Notes under the pieces: generated by a model | Told to the model about the DNA's origin: nothing | Seen by the model: the letters and a program-made list of their open reading frames with translations, nothing else | Database searches by the model: none | From: UBA12018 sp051656605 | GTDB taxonomy: Bacteria; Bacteroidota; Bacteroidia; Bacteroidales; CAMTPD01 | DNA length: 64,000 nucleotides | Assembly (NCBI GenBank): GCA_051656605.1 | Contig: JBOGCF010000017.1 | Location: 186,001 to 250,000 of the forward strand | Reading direction: 5' to 3' | Translations under genes and position numbers: made by a program | Shown: in pieces, positions 44,803-53,518 of the stretch | How the letters are laid out: each line of letters begins with the position of its first letter | How positions within the stretch are numbered: the stretch's first letter is position 1

Positions 44803-47490
44803 ATGAAAGCTACATTTCACATTCACTTCAACACAATATGGGGACAACAACTATATATCTACGGCTCGATCCCCGAATTAGGCAAATGGAATAAAACCTC
44901 TGCAATCCCGCTTACTTACGAGGAAGATGGTAGATGGAGTACAACTGTTGAACTTTCTTCAGATATTCAACAGTTCGAGTACAGATACTTTGTAAGTGCA
45001 AACAGAGCATGTATCCTTGAAGAATGGAATAGAAACCATCGAATTGGAATCAGCAGTGAAACTCCTGCAATCTCAATGTATGACCTCTGGCAACAAAAGC
45101 CATCCAATCTTCCACTGTATTCTTCGGCATTTACGGATGCTCTATTTACACATTCTAAAAGCAACAATCAAAAAGCGCTATTTACCAATAAACAATTTCG
45201 TTTCAAGATATGGGCTCCGAAAACGCGTAAAGACGAAACAGTTGTAATTAGTGGCAACATTCCTGAACTTGGCAATTGGAATCCGAATGAAGCTCAGAAA
45301 TTATCTTACTGGGGTAATGGAGAATGGCGTATCACTTTTGATACTGAAAGTTTGCAATTCCCTTTTGAATATAAATTTGCAATCCTAAACAATCAGACCA
45401 ACGAAATCGCCTATTGGGAAACAGGCGATAACAGAATCATGAATCTAAACCCATCTCCTTATGATGAGCTTACCATCGTATCCGGACTTATATTTCAGGA
45501 AAATCAAAAAGAGTGGAAAGGTGCAGGAATTGTGCTTCCCTTATTCTCGATTCGTTCGGAAGAAAGTTTCGGAATTGGAGACTTTGGCGACTTAAAGAAA
45601 CTATGCACATGGGCTACCTCATGCAAGCTTTCAATGATTCAGATTCTACCAATCAATGACACGTCCATTACGCATACTTGGACCGACTCGTATCCATATA
45701 ATGCAAACTCTGTCTTTGCATTACATCCAATCTATTGCGATTTAAAACAACTCCCTTCCTTAAAGTCGGAAAGCAAAACCCGTTTCTTTGAAGAACTTCG
45801 ACAAAAACTCAATAAGTTAGACGCAGTAGACTATGAGGCTGTCAACAAAGCAAAACAGAAATACCTCAAACTCACATTTGATGAGCTTGATAAGAAATAT
45901 TTTGAAGAAAGAGAGTTTATTTCCTTCATCAACAACAATAGTTCTTGGCTCTTTCCTTATGCGGCCTACATGTATTTCGGAGAGAAATTCTCCTCTTCAG
46001 AAACAAAAAAATGGAAAAAATACGCCGAGTACAACAAAGAATCAATCCTACTTCTTGTACAAGATGAGCCTGAAGCCCAATCTTTCTTCAACTACATCTA
46101 CTTTGTTCAATACGAACTACACAAACAATTGCTCGCAGCATCGCGACATGCCAAAGATCTTAATATTGTACTCAAAGGGGATATTCCAATTGGTGTAAGC
46201 CGTCAAGGTTGTGATGTATGGTGCAATCCTGAATTATTCAACCTAAACGGACAAGCCGGAGCTCCGCCTGATGACTTTGCAGCAAATGGTCAAAATTGGG
46301 GATTCCCAACCTACAACTGGGCTGAGATGCAAAAAGACAATTATGCATGGTGGCAACAACGCTTGCTACACATGTCTCAATATTTCGAAGCGTATCGCAT
46401 CGATCATATATTAGGCTTCTTCCGCATCTGGGAAATTCCTATCAACTATCTACAAGGAATATGTGGTCATTTTGTCCCATCACTACCTCTTTCCTCTAAA
46501 GAGATCAATGATGCCGGATTTAAGATGGAGATCGAGAAATATACAACACCTCGTATTCATGAGAAATACCTACACCAACTATTTGGACCTGATGTTTCTA
46601 AAGTAAAAAAAGAGTATCTTGTCCCATCGTCAGACAAAGAATATTGGAAACTTAGCACCGAATGTAATACGCAACGAAAGATTAAAAGTTTGTTCAGTGG
46701 CAAGCAAGGGGTTTCAGCCAAACGTATTGCACAAGGTTTGATGACAATCAGTAATGAAGTATTGTTTGTTAGAGACTCTGTAGAACGAACCCTATTTCAT
46801 CCACGTATTCTAGCTTCTCAAACATTTATGTATGATGAGCTTGGAAATCCGGATAAGTTTGCATTCGATCAACTCTATTGGGACTTCTTTTACAGACGAC
46901 ATAATGAGTTCTGGAAAGAAAATGCGAACAAGCAACTCACTCCGATTATATCAGCAACAAATATGCTTGTTTGCGGTGAAGACTTAGGCATGATTCCTGA
47001 TTCGGTTCCGGATGTAATGCGTAAACTTCAAATACTTTCATTAGAATTGGAGCGAATGCCTAAGATGTCGAAAGTAGAGTTTTCCGATCCGGCTACCATG
47101 CCTTACTATTCGGTCTGTACAACATCAACACACGACATGCCACCGATTCGCAATTGGTGGAAAGAAGATCCGGAAAGAAGACAGCGATACTATAATCAAA
47201 TCTTAAAGATCGAGGGAGAAGCACCGGAAGAATGTACTCCTGAAATTTGCCGTTTGATTCTTGCTCACAACTTCGATGGGAATAGCATGTGGGCTGTTTT
47301 TCCTTTTCAAGACTTGATATCCATGAGCGAACAGCTTCGTAATGAAGATATCAGTAAGGAACAGATCAACTTTCCCGACAATCCTCATCATTATTGGAAT
47401 TATCGGACACATATTACGGTAGAAGAGTTGATTAATTCGGAACAGTTTAATACAAAATTACGAAAAATGATTTTACAATCTGATCGATAA
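44803..47490 (+). CDS. malQ: 4-alpha-glucanotransferase (amylomaltase, GH77) with two CBM20 modules
   Basis: 895 residues. Two starch-binding CBM20 domains lie at about 1-110 (QLYIYGSIPELGKWN) and 125-235 (VVISGNIPELGNWN). The GH77 barrel follows: nucleophile Asp in YRIDHILGFFRIWEIP, acid/base Glu in VCGEDLGMIP, and TTSTHDMPPIRNWW with the third acid. It moves alpha-1,4-glucan segments during glycogen or maltodextrin use. No signal peptide, so it acts in the cytoplasm, probably on stored or imported glucan. The double CBM20 form resembles plant DPE2. It is a single gene. Confidence 0.95.
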   Translation: MKATFHIHFNTIWGQQLYIYGSIPELGKWNKTSAIPLTYEEDGRWSTTVELSSDIQQFEYRYFVSANRACILEEWNRNHRIGISSETPAISMYDLWQQKPSNLPLYSSAFTDALFTHSKSNNQKALFTNKQFRFKIWAPKTRKDETVVISGNIPELGNWNPNEAQKLSYWGNGEWRITFDTESLQFPFEYKFAILNNQTNEIAYWETGDNRIMNLNPSPYDELTIVSGLIFQENQKEWKGAGIVLPLFSIRSEESFGIGDFGDLKKLCTWATSCKLSMIQILPINDTSITHTWTDSYPYNANSVFALHPIYCDLKQLPSLKSESKTRFFEELRQKLNKLDAVDYEAVNKAKQKYLKLTFDELDKKYFEEREFISFINNNSSWLFPYAAYMYFGEKFSSSETKKWKKYAEYNKESILLLVQDEPEAQSFFNYIYFVQYELHKQLLAASRHAKDLNIVLKGDIPIGVSRQGCDVWCNPELFNLNGQAGAPPDDFAANGQNWGFPTYNWAEMQKDNYAWWQQRLLHMSQYFEAYRIDHILGFFRIWEIPINYLQGICGHFVPSLPLSSKEINDAGFKMEIEKYTTPRIHEKYLHQLFGPDVSKVKKEYLVPSSDKEYWKLSTECNTQRKIKSLFSGKQGVSAKRIAQGLMTISNEVLFVRDSVERTLFHPRILASQTFMYDELGNPDKFAFDQLYWDFFYRRHNEFWKENANKQLTPIISATNMLVCGEDLGMIPDSVPDVMRKLQILSLELERMPKMSKVEFSDPATMPYYSVCTTSTHDMPPIRNWWKEDPERRQRYYNQILKIEGEAPEECTPEICRLILAHNFDGNSMWAVFPFQDLISMSEQLRNEDISKEQINFPDNPHHYWNYRTHITVEELINSEQFNTKLRKMILQSDR

Positions 47491-47500
47491 AAAACAGACA

Positions 47501-47540
47501 AAGTCCTCTGGTCGGTAATTCACATACGACTAGAGGACTT
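47501..47540. terminator. Terminator between malQ and bactofilin
   Basis: Stem AAGTCCTCT(G)GTCG with CGAC(T)AGAGGACTT lies between convergent genes; T-rich sequence is modest on both sides. Confidence 0.7.
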
Positions 47541-47567
47541 CGTTATTAACAACCAAATGTTGATAAC

Positions 47568-47933
47568 TTACTTCTGCTCATTATTAGTAGCAAAAGACAT
47601 TTTACAGTTTCCGTTGAAATTTGCTTTATTTTCAATCTCCAGACTATCTGCAACAAGATCTCCTTCAATGACAGACCCAGCCTTGATTGTCAATCGAGAC
47701 TTGACCAGTATATTTCCTTTTACCTCTCCATGTATTTCGGCACTTTCACAATCGATATTGCCCACAACTTTCCCTTTCTGCCCCAATACGATTTTACCTC
47801 CGCACTGGATATTTCCTTCAACGATACCATCGAGACGAAAGTCGCTATCTGTTACCAAGTCTCCTTTCACAACAGTTCCTAAAGAAAGCGTATTATGTGA
47901 TGCGCCCACCGAATTATTATCTCTAAACTTCAT
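47568..47933 (-). CDS. Bactofilin (polymer-forming cytoskeletal protein)
   Basis: 121 residues. A repeated hydrophobic-Gly pattern (GDLVTDSDFRLDGIVEGNIQ, GGKIVLGQKGKVVGNID, AEIHGEVKGNILV) forms the right-handed beta-helix of bactofilins, with short disordered ends. Bactofilins self-assemble without nucleotide into filaments tied to cell-wall synthesis and shape. In many bacteria an M23 peptidase is next to it; none is here. It is divergent from folB. Confidence 0.93.
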   Translation of the reverse strand: MKFRDNNSVGASHNTLSLGTVVKGDLVTDSDFRLDGIVEGNIQCGGKIVLGQKGKVVGNIDCESAEIHGEVKGNILVKSRLTIKAGSVIEGDLVADSLEIENKANFNGNCKMSFATNNEQK

Positions 47934-48001
47934 AGGTCATAGCTTTATTAAGAATCAGAAATTATCTAAATTCGTTTCAAATCGTTCTAGTTCGATTTTT
48001 G

Positions 48002-48048
48002 CAAATGTAATAGGAATTTTCAAAACTCTCCATATTTATCTAGTTTTG
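48002..48048. promoter_or_regulatory. Back-to-back -7 boxes, bactofilin and folB
   Basis: Minus-strand TACATTTG (48009-48002) faces bactofilin; plus-strand TAGTTTTG (48041-48048) faces folB. Neither has a strong -33 TTG at the normal distance. Confidence 0.45.
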
Positions 48049-48104
48049 CATTGAGATAAATAAACTGAATAATCGATTTTTACAACTAAAAGGAAATCAA
48101 CAAT

Positions 48105-48464
48105 ATGAAACAATGGATTGAACTTAAAAACATAACCTTCCATGCGCATCACGGCGTATTTGAACAAGAGCGAATTGTAGGGAATACCTTCACCGTAGAT
48201 CTTAAGCTGGGAGTTGATATCTATGAAGCTATGCTTACCGATGATCTAGATGATACACTCAATTATGCACAAATCTATGAAGTCGTTAAGCAAGAGATGA
48301 GTATCCCCTCTAAACTCCTCGAACGAGTAGCGGGACGAATCATATTTGCACTCAAAGATGCATTTCCTACAATCATGTCTGTTGAGCTAAAGCTTGCCAA
48401 AGTAAACCCTCCATTCGTTGCCGAGCTTGATCATGTTGCCATTATCGTAGAGCATTCATTCTAA
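48105..48464 (+). CDS. folB: Dihydroneopterin aldolase
   Basis: 119 residues, full length for the family. IELKNITFHAHHGVFEQER at the start carries the conserved Glu/His pocket and Tyr-like positions; TLNYAQIYEVVKQEM and the C-terminal Lys region (VELKLAKVNPP) complete the active site. It cleaves dihydroneopterin to 6-hydroxymethyl-dihydropterin in folate synthesis. The next gene starts 190 bases later from its own -7 box. Confidence 0.95.
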   Translation: MKQWIELKNITFHAHHGVFEQERIVGNTFTVDLKLGVDIYEAMLTDDLDDTLNYAQIYEVVKQEMSIPSKLLERVAGRIIFALKDAFPTIMSVELKLAKVNPPFVAELDHVAIIVEHSF

Positions 48465-48549
48465 AATACATATTAGAAATATCCTCTAAAATACCCTGTT
48501 TTTGTATTTTTATAGAGATTACTCATCAATAAAATACAAAAAAAATCTC

Positions 48550-48609
48550 TACATTTGCGCTCCTTTTTACATTAACCCTGAAAAAGGAAACTTCTGCAAG
48601 CGGCAGAAG
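48550..48609 (+). promoter_or_regulatory. -7 box and leader hairpin of arginine decarboxylase gene
   Basis: TACATTTG (48550-48557) would start a leader of about 90 bases that folds a perfect 7-bp hairpin, CTTCTGC (48591-48597) with GCAGAAG (48603-48609). The hairpin is 45 bases before the ATG. No T run follows it, so it is a leader structure and not a terminator. Confidence 0.5.
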
Positions 48610-48653
48610 CTAAGTAACAATAATTATTATTTTATGATTTTTACGTAGAGAAA

Positions 48654-49256
48654 ATGACAAATCAGTTCCTTAATGATGAGCTTTGTGGCGCAAACAAGGC
48701 TACAACACCGCAAATGCAAGGTGTAGTGATTGGTAATAGAATTCCTAAAGATTATTTCATTACCGATGGAGTTGGCGAAAGCGACATTACCATTCACGCA
48801 GGTTCTTACCATTTAGCATTGAGAGAAGCCGGTATAGAGAAAGCAAATATTATGACTTACTCTTCTATTTTACCCGGAATTGCCAACCTGATCGAAAGAC
48901 CTGCCACGTATGTGCATGGTGAAGTAATGGAGTCGATCATGGCAGTAGCACACTCTCGCAAAGGAGAAAGAGCAACGGCTGGTATTATCTATGGATGGTT
49001 AATCAACCGCAACACCGGTGAAAGATACGGTGGTTTAGTTTGCGAACATAATGGGAATTACACCATTGAAGAAATTGAAGAAATGCTTCGTGCAAGTTTA
49101 AACGAGCTTTACGTAAACGGATTCGAAGAGGATTACGTAATCGGAGAAACAAAGCTGATGACAAAAACCTTCGTTCCAGAGAAAGAGTATGGTACTGCAC
49201 TAGTAGCGTTGTGTTTTAAAAACTACTTCTGTCCTATCCTTTCTAATCAACAATAA
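48654..49256 (+). CDS. Pyruvoyl-dependent arginine decarboxylase
   Basis: 200 residues. The self-cleavage site is visible in IMTYSSILPG: the chain is expected to break between S70 and S71, S71 becoming the pyruvoyl group. AGSYHLALREAGIEKANI and the Glu-rich C-terminal helix (EEIEEMLRASLNELYVNGFE) match the Methanocaldococcus/Chlamydia-type enzymes. It makes agmatine, the first step of polyamine synthesis, and can consume protons. No agmatine deiminase, agmatinase or antiporter gene is adjacent. The long leader with a hairpin suggests post-transcriptional control. Confidence 0.92.
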   Translation: MTNQFLNDELCGANKATTPQMQGVVIGNRIPKDYFITDGVGESDITIHAGSYHLALREAGIEKANIMTYSSILPGIANLIERPATYVHGEVMESIMAVAHSRKGERATAGIIYGWLINRNTGERYGGLVCEHNGNYTIEEIEEMLRASLNELYVNGFEEDYVIGETKLMTKTFVPEKEYGTALVALCFKNYFCPILSNQQ

Positions 49257-49516
49257 CCTTGTTGAATTTCAAAAGACTCTTAGTCTATAAAGACATCTAA
49301 AATGTGTGTTTGTATACGTAAGAATCGAATCAATAAAATCGCCTAATCGTTGCTCAGAAAAGCTCACATCGTTTTTCTGAAAACTATTAGAGGTTTTTCC
49401 AAAAACCAAGCATGCTTTTTGAAAAAAGTAAGCTTGGTTTTTTTTGTTTCTATATCACCATTTCTTCTGATCGATTCTAATTCTAAGTGAACCCTTCTCA
49501 ACCTACCAACAACTTC
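49257..49516. other. Intergenic stretch after arginine decarboxylase
   Basis: No gene is seen. It contains a strong terminator at 49402-49446 and otherwise AT-rich sequence without clear promoters; the first 145 bases would be a long 3' UTR of the decarboxylase message. Confidence 0.5.
49402..49446 (+). terminator. Terminator after arginine decarboxylase
   Basis: Nested stem AAACCAAGC...GCTTGGTTT around an inner GCTTTTT/AAAAAAG pairing, ending in eight T. Confidence 0.85.
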
Positions 49517-49546
49517 TTGTATTTTGATCTTATTTGACTACATTTG
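49517..49546 (+). promoter_or_regulatory. Promoter of PNGase F-like gene
   Basis: TTG (49517-49519), a 19-bp spacer and TACATTTG (49539-49546). Confidence 0.75.
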
Positions 49547-49605
49547 CAATTATTTTATAATATGCAGCAATGAATTACATTAAATATACAAAAAGCACAA
49601 TATCA

Positions 49606-50850
49606 ATGAAAAAAATCTTTTCTACAATTGCTTGCGTGTTGGCAATTGTAAGCACCTCATGTGCTCCGAAAGAGTTACCATCAATGGGTGACGTTTCTGT
49701 TGAAGTTTTCAACAACGAAGTTGTTTCTTTCAATCCTGATAAGTATCCACAAGGATTTAACACATCAGATACGACAGACATTGTACGTCTTGTAAACGGA
49801 CGTATTATCATGAAGAAAATACTAATCCCTGATTACGAACGTGATGTTAAAGTAAAAGCAACCGTTACCGTTGCATCAAACGGCGACCGCTGGGATAAAT
49901 CAGGTTCAGCATTCATTATTCCAAATCAATCTGCTATCAACTTGATGAAAATCGCACAAGGTATTGCTCAATACCCTGCTATTGACTCTACTAAACTGGA
50001 GAATCTTTCAGGTATTGTTCCGGGGCAAGATTATCTACCCACTGTAGAATTGATGCGCTTTATGACTCCTTTTGGCGTAGGACACTATAGCCGTGATACC
50101 GCAAGCTACCCAAAACGTATGCCTGTGTATGTAGACGGATGGGCCGATAAAGTAGAATGGACACAAGATATTACAGACCTTTACTCTTGTCTTGAGGATT
50201 CGGCTTGGGTAGGTGTATTTATCGACACATGGCATCCTGACGGATATGTTGCCGGTCTTACACTCGATTTTGAAGAAAACCCTGCTCCTACCTATGCAAT
50301 GAAGGATACACATGTAGAGCCTCTTATTAATACTGTATACTATGTAGGTCAACAATATCCGGGTATTTTTGCAGACAAAGATGTAGAAGTTCCTTTTACT
50401 ATTCCGGCAAACGCTAAGAATGTAAAACTTAAATACATCGTTACCGGCCACGGAGGTCACTCTGGCGGAGACGAATTCGTAGAGAAAGAAAACATTGTTT
50501 CGATTGATGGCAACGAAGTTTTGAAGTTTACTCCATGGAGAAAAGACTGTGCATCGTTCCGTCGTTTCAATCCGACATCGGGAGTTTGGTTGCGTGAACG
50601 TACAGCATCGTATATCGACAGTAAAAAAGGAGGTTATGCAGAAAAGAAAATTGAAGAAGCGATTGCATCTTCAGACCTTTCTCGTTCCAACTGGTGTCCG
50701 GGTTCTGACGTAGTTCCTGAAGAAGTAGAACTTGCAGACATCACTGCAGGCAATCACGTGATTAAGTTTAGTATTCCGGAAGCACAAGCTATCGATGGCG
50801 ACAAACTAAACCACTGGTTAGTTTCTGCTTATCTTGTTTGGGAAGAATAA
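49606..50850 (+). CDS. PNGase F-like peptide N-glycosidase, lipoprotein
   Basis: From the ATG at 49606 the protein is 414 residues and starts with a lipoprotein signal (MKKIFSTIACVLAIVSTSC; lipobox Cys at residue 19). The frame extends back to 49570, but those 12 residues precede the signal. The two eight-stranded PNGase F domains are recognisable: GDRWDKSGSAFI, VFIDTWHPDGY, VTGHGGHSGGDEF, then WRKDCASFRRFNPTSGVW and SDLSRSNWCPGSDV. These correspond to the regions holding D60, E118 and E206 of Elizabethkingia PNGase F. The family cuts N-glycans from asparagine. It is a single gene. Confidence 0.9.
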   Translation: MKKIFSTIACVLAIVSTSCAPKELPSMGDVSVEVFNNEVVSFNPDKYPQGFNTSDTTDIVRLVNGRIIMKKILIPDYERDVKVKATVTVASNGDRWDKSGSAFIIPNQSAINLMKIAQGIAQYPAIDSTKLENLSGIVPGQDYLPTVELMRFMTPFGVGHYSRDTASYPKRMPVYVDGWADKVEWTQDITDLYSCLEDSAWVGVFIDTWHPDGYVAGLTLDFEENPAPTYAMKDTHVEPLINTVYYVGQQYPGIFADKDVEVPFTIPANAKNVKLKYIVTGHGGHSGGDEFVEKENIVSIDGNEVLKFTPWRKDCASFRRFNPTSGVWLRERTASYIDSKKGGYAEKKIEEAIASSDLSRSNWCPGSDVVPEEVELADITAGNHVIKFSIPEAQAIDGDKLNHWLVSAYLVWEE

Positions 50851-50885
50851 TATCAAACATTATCTATATCTATTTGATAGCAAAC

Positions 50886-50932
50886 AAAAAAAGGACTAAA
50901 TACTCACCACATGATCATTTAGTCCTTTTTTT
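50886..50932 (+). terminator. Terminator of PNGase F-like gene
   Basis: Perfect 16-bp stem (AAAAAAAGGACTAAAT with its complement); the 3' arm ends in seven T. Confidence 0.9.
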
Positions 50933-51075
50933 CAGGCCACAACCACCACTCATGAGAGTATCAATCACTATTTGCAAAAAATATTTCAGAAAAGATCAAT
51001 AAAAAGTCACTTCTCTTGTGTTTTAGTAAACATAGTTTTATTTTGTAAAGACTTTGATTACAAACACATTAATTA

Positions 51076-51729
51076 ATGATACATATGAACGAAATTCTAT
51101 CTTTCGCACTATTGTGCCTAACATCATTTTTTACGCTAACCAATCCGTTGGGAACCATGCCTATATTCATGACTATGACAATGGAGCTCAACGACACCGA
51201 CCGCCAACGTATTGCAAAAAAAGCCTGTATCGTTGCCTTTGTTACTCTCTTGGTCTTCGCTTTTTCAGGACAACTTCTGTTCAAATTCTTTGGAATCTCA
51301 GTAGACAGTTTTCGTGTAGCAGGAGGGATTATCTTCTTTACCATCGGTATGGATATGCTACAAGCTCGTATCACAAAGGTTAAGGTGAGTGAGTCTGAAA
51401 TCAAGAATTATTCGAATGATATCTCTGTAACCCCACTTGCAATTCCACTTATATGTGGACCCGGAGCAATCACAAACTCAATTGTACTTATGGAGGCTGC
51501 TACGACAATATGGCTCAAAGTCACATTGATTGTTTGCATCTCACTTGTCTTGCTATTTTGCTATTTTATTTTGAGAAGTTCATCCACCATCATCAAGTTC
51601 TTGGGCGAAACCGGAAACAATGTATTAATGCGCTTGATGGGACTTATTGTAATGGTTATTGCAGTTGAGTTCTTTTTTAGTGGACTACGACCTATTTTAC
51701 AAAGTATTTTCAATATTTCGACACAATAA
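51076..51729 (+). CDS. MarC-family integral membrane protein
   Basis: 217 residues with six membrane helices. The repeat motif NPLGTMPIF near residue 24 and PLAIPLICGPGAIT in the second half define the MarC/NAAT family. The cellular role is not established, although the family was once linked to antibiotic resistance. ATGs at 51076 and 51085 are both possible. The HAD phosphatase gene begins six bases after it, so they are likely co-transcribed. Confidence 0.9.
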   Translation: MIHMNEILSFALLCLTSFFTLTNPLGTMPIFMTMTMELNDTDRQRIAKKACIVAFVTLLVFAFSGQLLFKFFGISVDSFRVAGGIIFFTIGMDMLQARITKVKVSESEIKNYSNDISVTPLAIPLICGPGAITNSIVLMEAATTIWLKVTLIVCISLVLLFCYFILRSSSTIIKFLGETGNNVLMRLMGLIVMVIAVEFFFSGLRPILQSIFNISTQ

Positions 51730-51735
51730 ATTAAT

Positions 51736-52422
51736 ATGAAACGAATTAAAGTAATTGGATTTGACGCAGATGACACACTATGGGAAAATGAAATCTACTT
51801 CCGAGAATCGGAAAAGAAGTTTTTTGAACTTCTAAAAGAATTTGCTCCGGCAAAAGAAATTGAGAAGAAACTCTATAATATAGAGACGATCAATATCCCT
51901 TTATTTGGATACGGTGTAAAATCGTTTACACTCTCAATGATTGAAACTGCTTTGCAAATAAGCAAAAACAAAGTAAAGGCCGATGTAATTAATCAGATCA
52001 TGGAAATCGGAAGAGAGCAGCTCGAGAAGCCGGTTGTACTTCTGCCTTTTGTAAGGGGCGTACTCGAACGACTAGCCGGAAACTACAAACTAATTGTGGT
52101 AACAAAAGGAGACTTGCTCGACCAGGAATTGAAGCTACAACGATCTGGATTGAAACCGTTTTTTCACCATGTAGAAATAGTTAGTCATAAAACAGAAACT
52201 GAATATACGAAGGTTATAAAACACTTAGATATCCGCCCCAATCAATTTATGATGGTCGGTAATTCAATCAAATCGGACATTTTACCGGTTCTTCGTAGCG
52301 GAGCAAAAGCCGTCTATATTCCTCATGAATCGGTATGGATACATGAAATAGCCGATGCTCCGGTTGGTAATCCGAAATTTAGACAAATCCACTCTATACT
52401 GGATTTACTTCGCTTTGCATAA
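51736..52422 (+). CDS. HAD-superfamily hydrolase (YjjG-like)
   Basis: 228 residues. Motif I IGFDADDTLWENE (D10 nucleophile, D12 acid), motif II VVTKGD, motif III Lys in the SHKTETEYTKV segment, and motif IV MVGNSIKSDILP are all intact. A helical cap lies between I and II. The substrate is probably a small phosphorylated metabolite such as a nucleotide or sugar phosphate. It follows marC and ends in a terminator. Confidence 0.9.
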   Translation: MKRIKVIGFDADDTLWENEIYFRESEKKFFELLKEFAPAKEIEKKLYNIETINIPLFGYGVKSFTLSMIETALQISKNKVKADVINQIMEIGREQLEKPVVLLPFVRGVLERLAGNYKLIVVTKGDLLDQELKLQRSGLKPFFHHVEIVSHKTETEYTKVIKHLDIRPNQFMMVGNSIKSDILPVLRSGAKAVYIPHESVWIHEIADAPVGNPKFRQIHSILDLLRFA

Positions 52423-52457
52423 AAAAAAGCTGTCTCACTTTTCTGAGACAGCTTTTT
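52423..52457. terminator. Bidirectional terminator, HAD/GT2
   Basis: A 15-bp stem AAAAAAGCTGTCTCA with its complement and a 5-base loop; A/T runs on both sides. Confidence 0.9.
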
Positions 52458-52465
52458 TATTTTTA

Positions 52466-53512
52466 TTATTTATCATCCCTCATGGGTATGGTATTCATCA
52501 ATTGTGAAAACAACGTTTTACCTTTCCATATAGACTCGATCACTATACTTTTGTCTAACATGACACCTTCAGTATTTTGTGTGTTTGCAGGATGCTTCAA
52601 GATAAATTCTTTGTATTGTTTTCGAGCTTTATGAAAATCACGACGCGCCCTAAATACAGCTTTAGCATTGGGCCAATATCCCTTCAAGACAAAACGTAGA
52701 GCAATGAGATGGTCAAATACAAATCGCACGAACATAACCTTTTGCAATGCGCTTCGATCTATATTTTTATAAATCATCAACAAGTTGTTTCGTATGTTGA
52801 GATACGTTTTGTGAGGATGCTCCATCTGCAGGGTCCCTCCTCCTACATGGTATACAACCGAATCGGGAGTACATACGATTTGATAACCTAGATTTCGTAG
52901 CCTCCAACAAAGGTCTATTTCTTCTTGATGTGCAAAAAAGAACTCGTCCAATCCTCCACAGTTTCGATACAAAGCTGTTCTGATAAACAATGCGGCCCCC
53001 GAAGCCCACAAAACCTCACAAGGTTGATTATACTGACCTTTATCGGCTTCGATAGTTTCTAACACACGCCCTCTACAAAAAGGAAAGCCATATTTATCGA
53101 GAAAACCACCTGCTGCTCCTGCATATTCAAACAAATTGTTGTGACGGTATGCCAATAGCTTAGGCTGCACCGCTGCAATATTCTGATTCTTTTCAAGTGC
53201 TTGAAGCGGTGCATCGAGCCAACCCGGAGTTACCTCTACATCTGAATTAAGCAAAACTGTATATGGTGTTTCAATCTGAGCGATCGCTCTATTATATCCT
53301 CCAGCAAAACCATAATTCTTATCGAGCTTTATTAACAAGACCTGTTGATAATGTGTACTAACATATTCGAGCGAATCGTCAGTCGATCCATTATCGGCCA
53401 CTACGATTTGTGTGATTTGCTCGGGTGAGTTCCGAATTACAGAAGGCAAGAACTGCTCTAGCCATTTACGGCCATTCCAGTTTAGAATTACGACAGAGAC
53501 TTTTTTATTCAT
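52466..53512 (-). CDS. Family 2 glycosyltransferase (rhamnosyltransferase-like)
   Basis: 348 residues, GT-A fold. VVILNWNGRKWLEQFLPSVI at the N-terminus, ADNGSTDDSLEYV, LLNSDVEV (metal site) and the LDEFFFAHQEEIDLCWRLRN acceptor motif match the WcaE/RfbN-like cytoplasmic enzymes that build surface polysaccharides. No strong membrane helix. It is third in the operon mtaB-acyltransferase-GT2 (gaps of 12 and six bases). The acceptor is unknown. Confidence 0.9.
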   Translation of the reverse strand: MNKKVSVVILNWNGRKWLEQFLPSVIRNSPEQITQIVVADNGSTDDSLEYVSTHYQQVLLIKLDKNYGFAGGYNRAIAQIETPYTVLLNSDVEVTPGWLDAPLQALEKNQNIAAVQPKLLAYRHNNLFEYAGAAGGFLDKYGFPFCRGRVLETIEADKGQYNQPCEVLWASGAALFIRTALYRNCGGLDEFFFAHQEEIDLCWRLRNLGYQIVCTPDSVVYHVGGGTLQMEHPHKTYLNIRNNLLMIYKNIDRSALQKVMFVRFVFDHLIALRFVLKGYWPNAKAVFRARRDFHKARKQYKEFILKHPANTQNTEGVMLDKSIVIESIWKGKTLFSQLMNTIPMRDDK

Positions 53513-53518
53513 AAGGTA

